A stretch of DNA of 64,000 nt, taken from NCBI GenBank assembly GCA_041482015.1, contig JBGPCZ010000005.1:15162-79161 (forward strand), written 5' to 3'. The DNA comes from JACQFK01 sp041482015 (GTDB taxonomy: Bacteria > Planctomycetota > MHYJ01 > JACPRB01). Every line of letters begins with the position of its first letter. Within the stretch, counting starts at the first letter, position 1. Both the position numbers and the translations under genes were made by a program. Positions 62,232 to 64,000 of this stretch are shown here, piece by piece. The notes beneath the pieces were generated by a model, which was given only the letters and a program-made list of their open reading frames with translations, was not told the origin of the DNA and ran no database searches.

Positions 62232-63203
62232 ATGGACTTCGCGGCGTTCTCGGCCGAACTTCGCGCGAAGAAGGCGCTTGCCCCCGTCTACATCTTCGCC
62301 GGCGCCGAGGCGCTTCTCCGCGACCGCGGCCTCGCGCTCCTCAAGGAGTCGGAGCCGGCGCTCGCGGAGAACGCGATCCGCGTCTCCGCCAGCGAGACCG
62401 CGTGGCCCCGCGTGGCCGACGAGCTCTACACCGCCTCGTTCTTCGGGGGCCGGAAGCTCGTGGTCCTGGTCGACGACGGCAACTTCGTCCACAACCACGC
62501 CGACGCGCTCAAGGCGTACCTGAAGGAGCCCTCGCCCACCGCGGTTCTCGTCGCGCTTGTCCCGACCGAGAAGGTCCCCGCGCTCGGCGACGCGCGGGTC
62601 GTCGAGTGCCGGACGCCGCGGCCCCCGGAGCTTCCGCGCTGGATCGTCTCCGAGGCGCAGCGGCTGGGGAAGCAGGTCGACCGCGCGGCCGCCGAGCTGC
62701 TGGCGCAGCGCGCGGGCGGGAGCCTCGCCGCCCTCGCGGGCCACCTGGAGAAGCTGGCGCTCCACGCGGCGGGTCGCGCCGCGATCACGGCCGAGGACGT
62801 CCGCGCGATGGTGGGGAACGAGGAGGAGCGCGAGGTCTACGAGCTCTCGCTCGCCGCCGCCTCGAAGGACCTCCCGCGCGCCTACCGCATCCTCCGCGCG
62901 CTCCTCGCGGCCGGCGAGGCGGTCCAGGTCCTCCTGTGGAAGCTCGCCTGGCAGTACCGCAAGCTCGCCGAGGCGAAGAAGCTCCTCGCCGCGGGCCGCC
63001 GCCGCTTCGAGGTGACCTCGCAGCTCCAGATCACGTACTACGCGGATGAATTCCTGAGGCTCGTCGATGCCCACTCGATCCTCGAGCTCGTCTCCAAGCA
63101 CGGCGAGATCCTGAAGGCCGACCTCGCGCTCAAGACCTCGGGCGGGAACGAGATGGCCATCCTCGAATCGCTCGTCTGCCGCCTCGCCTCAACTGTTAAG
63201 TGA
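62232..63203 (+). CDS. holA: DNA polymerase III delta subunit
   Basis: 323 residues. Seen: PVYIFAGAEALLRDRGLALL (the clamp-loader N-terminal signature of HolA), FFGGRKLVVLVDD, AVLVALVPTEKVP, GKQVDRAAAELLAQRAGGSL, DVRAMVGNEEEREVYELSLA and the C-terminal collar helix RILRALLAAGEAVQVLLWKL. Opens the beta clamp during replication. The stop codon lies inside a 14-bp hairpin (63191-63229). Length and order of motifs match the family. Confidence 0.93.
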   Translation: MDFAAFSAELRAKKALAPVYIFAGAEALLRDRGLALLKESEPALAENAIRVSASETAWPRVADELYTASFFGGRKLVVLVDDGNFVHNHADALKAYLKEPSPTAVLVALVPTEKVPALGDARVVECRTPRPPELPRWIVSEAQRLGKQVDRAAAELLAQRAGGSLAALAGHLEKLALHAAGRAAITAEDVRAMVGNEEEREVYELSLAAASKDLPRAYRILRALLAAGEAVQVLLWKLAWQYRKLAEAKKLLAAGRRRFEVTSQLQITYYADEFLRLVDAHSILELVSKHGEILKADLALKTSGGNEMAILESLVCRLASTVK

Positions 63204-63229
63204 CGAATCGGATCTGTCACTTAACAGTT
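63191..63229. terminator. Perfect 14-bp hairpin overlapping the holA stop
   Basis: AACTGTTAAGTGAC (63191-63204) pairs with GTCACTTAACAGTT (63216-63229) around an 11-base loop. The holA TGA (63201-63203) is part of the left arm. No U-tract follows. Confidence 0.6.
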
Positions 63230-63345
63230 GGAGTTGACTCGCGGGCGGAAGTATTCTTCAATCATGAGTCTGGGCTGGGGTATCACAACCGTGCGGGACC
63301 GGCGGTCATGGAGCCGATGATCCCTTCCCGCGAAGGAGGCGCTTC

Positions 63346-63552
63346 ATGGTCGAGTTCTGCACGGGCTGCGGCACGAGCCTGCCGAAGGGGGATCTCTCCT
63401 TCAAGGGCGGCAAGATCTTCACGAGCCCCGACTACAATTGCCCCAGCTGCCACCAGGCGGCGAACCCCTCAAAGGAATCGGCAGGCGGCGCCCCCGAGGC
63501 GGAGCCCGACCGCGACCTCGTCTTCAAGAAGGGCACGGTGAAGGCCGAGTAG
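63346..63552 (+). CDS. Small zinc-ribbon protein
   Basis: 68 residues. Seen: FCTGCGTSL (C5, C8) and YNCPSCHQA (C32, C35), a zinc ribbon, then an acidic and basic tail ending LVFKKGTVKAE. The ATG has a strong GAAGGAGG site. It resembles the N-terminal ribbon of the 50356 gene product. Next gene (63595) supplies the membrane part, so the two may form the same kind of protein as a pair. Confidence 0.75.
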   Translation: MVEFCTGCGTSLPKGDLSFKGGKIFTSPDYNCPSCHQAANPSKESAGGAPEAEPDRDLVFKKGTVKAE

Positions 63553-63594
63553 CCCCGATTCGACGCGAGCGAGCCGAGCAACCGAGGAGATTTC

Positions 63595-64000
63595 ATGGCC
63601 ATCGAACGGCGTCCCGTGCGACCCACCACGCGCGTTCCAGGGCCCGCGCCGAGGCCCGCGACCTCGCGCGTGCCGAGCGTCGCTCCCCAGAAGATCTCCG
63701 CCCCATCGAAGAAGGCGACCGGCCGCGTGGGTCGGGCGGATCGGCCGCCGACCCGGGGCGTGGCGGTCGCCCCCAAGAACAACACGCCCCTCATCATCGG
63801 GGGCGTCGTGGGCGGCGTGGCGCTGCTCGCCATCCTCGCCGTCGCCATGTCGGGCGGCGAAAAGAAGCACTCCGAGCCCGCGGCGGTCAAGAGGTCGGTC
63901 AATGAAAAGCCCGACGTGTCGCAGCTGGAGCGCGAGGGGCTTTTGAAGTGCAACCAGGGGGTCAAGCTCATCAAGGATGCCATGGGCTCCAACGACAAGG
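63595..64000 (+). CDS. Single-pass membrane protein, cut by window end
   Basis: At least 135 residues; the 3' end is off the window. Seen: a basic, Pro-rich N-terminal region, one membrane helix at about 65-86 (LIIGGVVGGVALLAILAVAM), then a charged helical domain (KPDVSQLEREGLLKCNQGVK). The ATG follows GAGGAG. Same architecture as the 50356 protein without its zinc ribbon. Function unknown. Confidence 0.7.
   Translation, partial: MAIERRPVRPTTRVPGPAPRPATSRVPSVAPQKISAPSKKATGRVGRADRPPTRGVAVAPKNNTPLIIGGVVGGVALLAILAVAMSGGEKKHSEPAAVKRSVNEKPDVSQLEREGLLKCNQGVKLIKDAMGSNDK

Overview
The window is a GC-rich bacterial chromosome segment with tightly packed genes. Gene content suggests a member of the Planctomycetota or a close relative. 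It encodes a DUF1501 twin-arginine protein, two DUF1080-type proteins, a Ser/Thr kinase fused to a LamG domain, ASPIC/UnbV-FG-GAP, YdjY and squalene-cyclase-like secreted proteins, tandem formylglycine-generating-enzyme-like proteins, and DUF58/BatA proteins. This placement is inferred from family content only; no rRNA or tRNA gene was seen.

Layout. 1-8 kb: a VIT/vWA gene cut by an in-frame TAG and by the window edge, a thioredoxin-like gene with an in-frame TGA, a small lipoprotein, glnS, a permease, a DUF1501 protein, a GNAT acetyltransferase and a TPR lipoprotein. 8-20 kb: a 1741-residue secreted protein, a 1211-residue receptor-like kinase, and an ECF sigma/anti-sigma operon with two coiled-coil exported proteins. 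20-30 kb: a VapBC module, an esterase operon, a DUF58-BatA pair, a large ASPIC/UnbV protein with an in-frame TGA and a C-terminal thioredoxin fold, and an MFS transporter. 30-40 kb: sugar genes (two hexulose-phosphate-synthase-type enzymes, one fused to RraA; a ribose-type ABC importer; a TIM-barrel isomerase; DUF1080), a PilZ protein and the McsA-McsB protein-arginine kinase pair. 40-51 kb: a giant GspK-like pseudopilin with a LamG domain and its operon, a YdjY/cyclase-like operon, inositol-3-phosphate synthase, a STAS protein and a zinc-ribbon membrane protein. 51-56 kb: three tandem FGE-like paralogues and a DUF1080-like lipoprotein. 56-64 kb: two actin-like ATPases with a coiled-coil protein and a PilZ-like protein, hflX, holA and a split zinc-ribbon/membrane pair.

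Main points. (1) Two genes (1313-2302 and 25750-28620) are each interrupted by a single in-frame TGA, with the frame intact on both sides. In both, a stem-loop lies just downstream whose apical loop starts about 18 nt after the TGA and carries a G in its first two positions. Both proteins look exported and redox-related, so both are candidate selenoproteins. TGA is an ordinary stop elsewhere in the window. (2) At least twelve genes have a TATAAT-like -10 element only 6-11 nt before the start codon and no Shine-Dalgarno sequence, which predicts leaderless mRNAs. Other genes have normal purine-rich ribosome sites or ATGA/GTGA overlaps. (3) The tandem actin-like ATPases with a dedicated coiled-coil protein look like an uncharacterised filament system. 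(4) Several genes end in long perfect palindromes, two of which include the stop codon.

No gap longer than 300 bases lacks a gene. No CRISPR array, insertion sequence, rRNA or tRNA was recognised.
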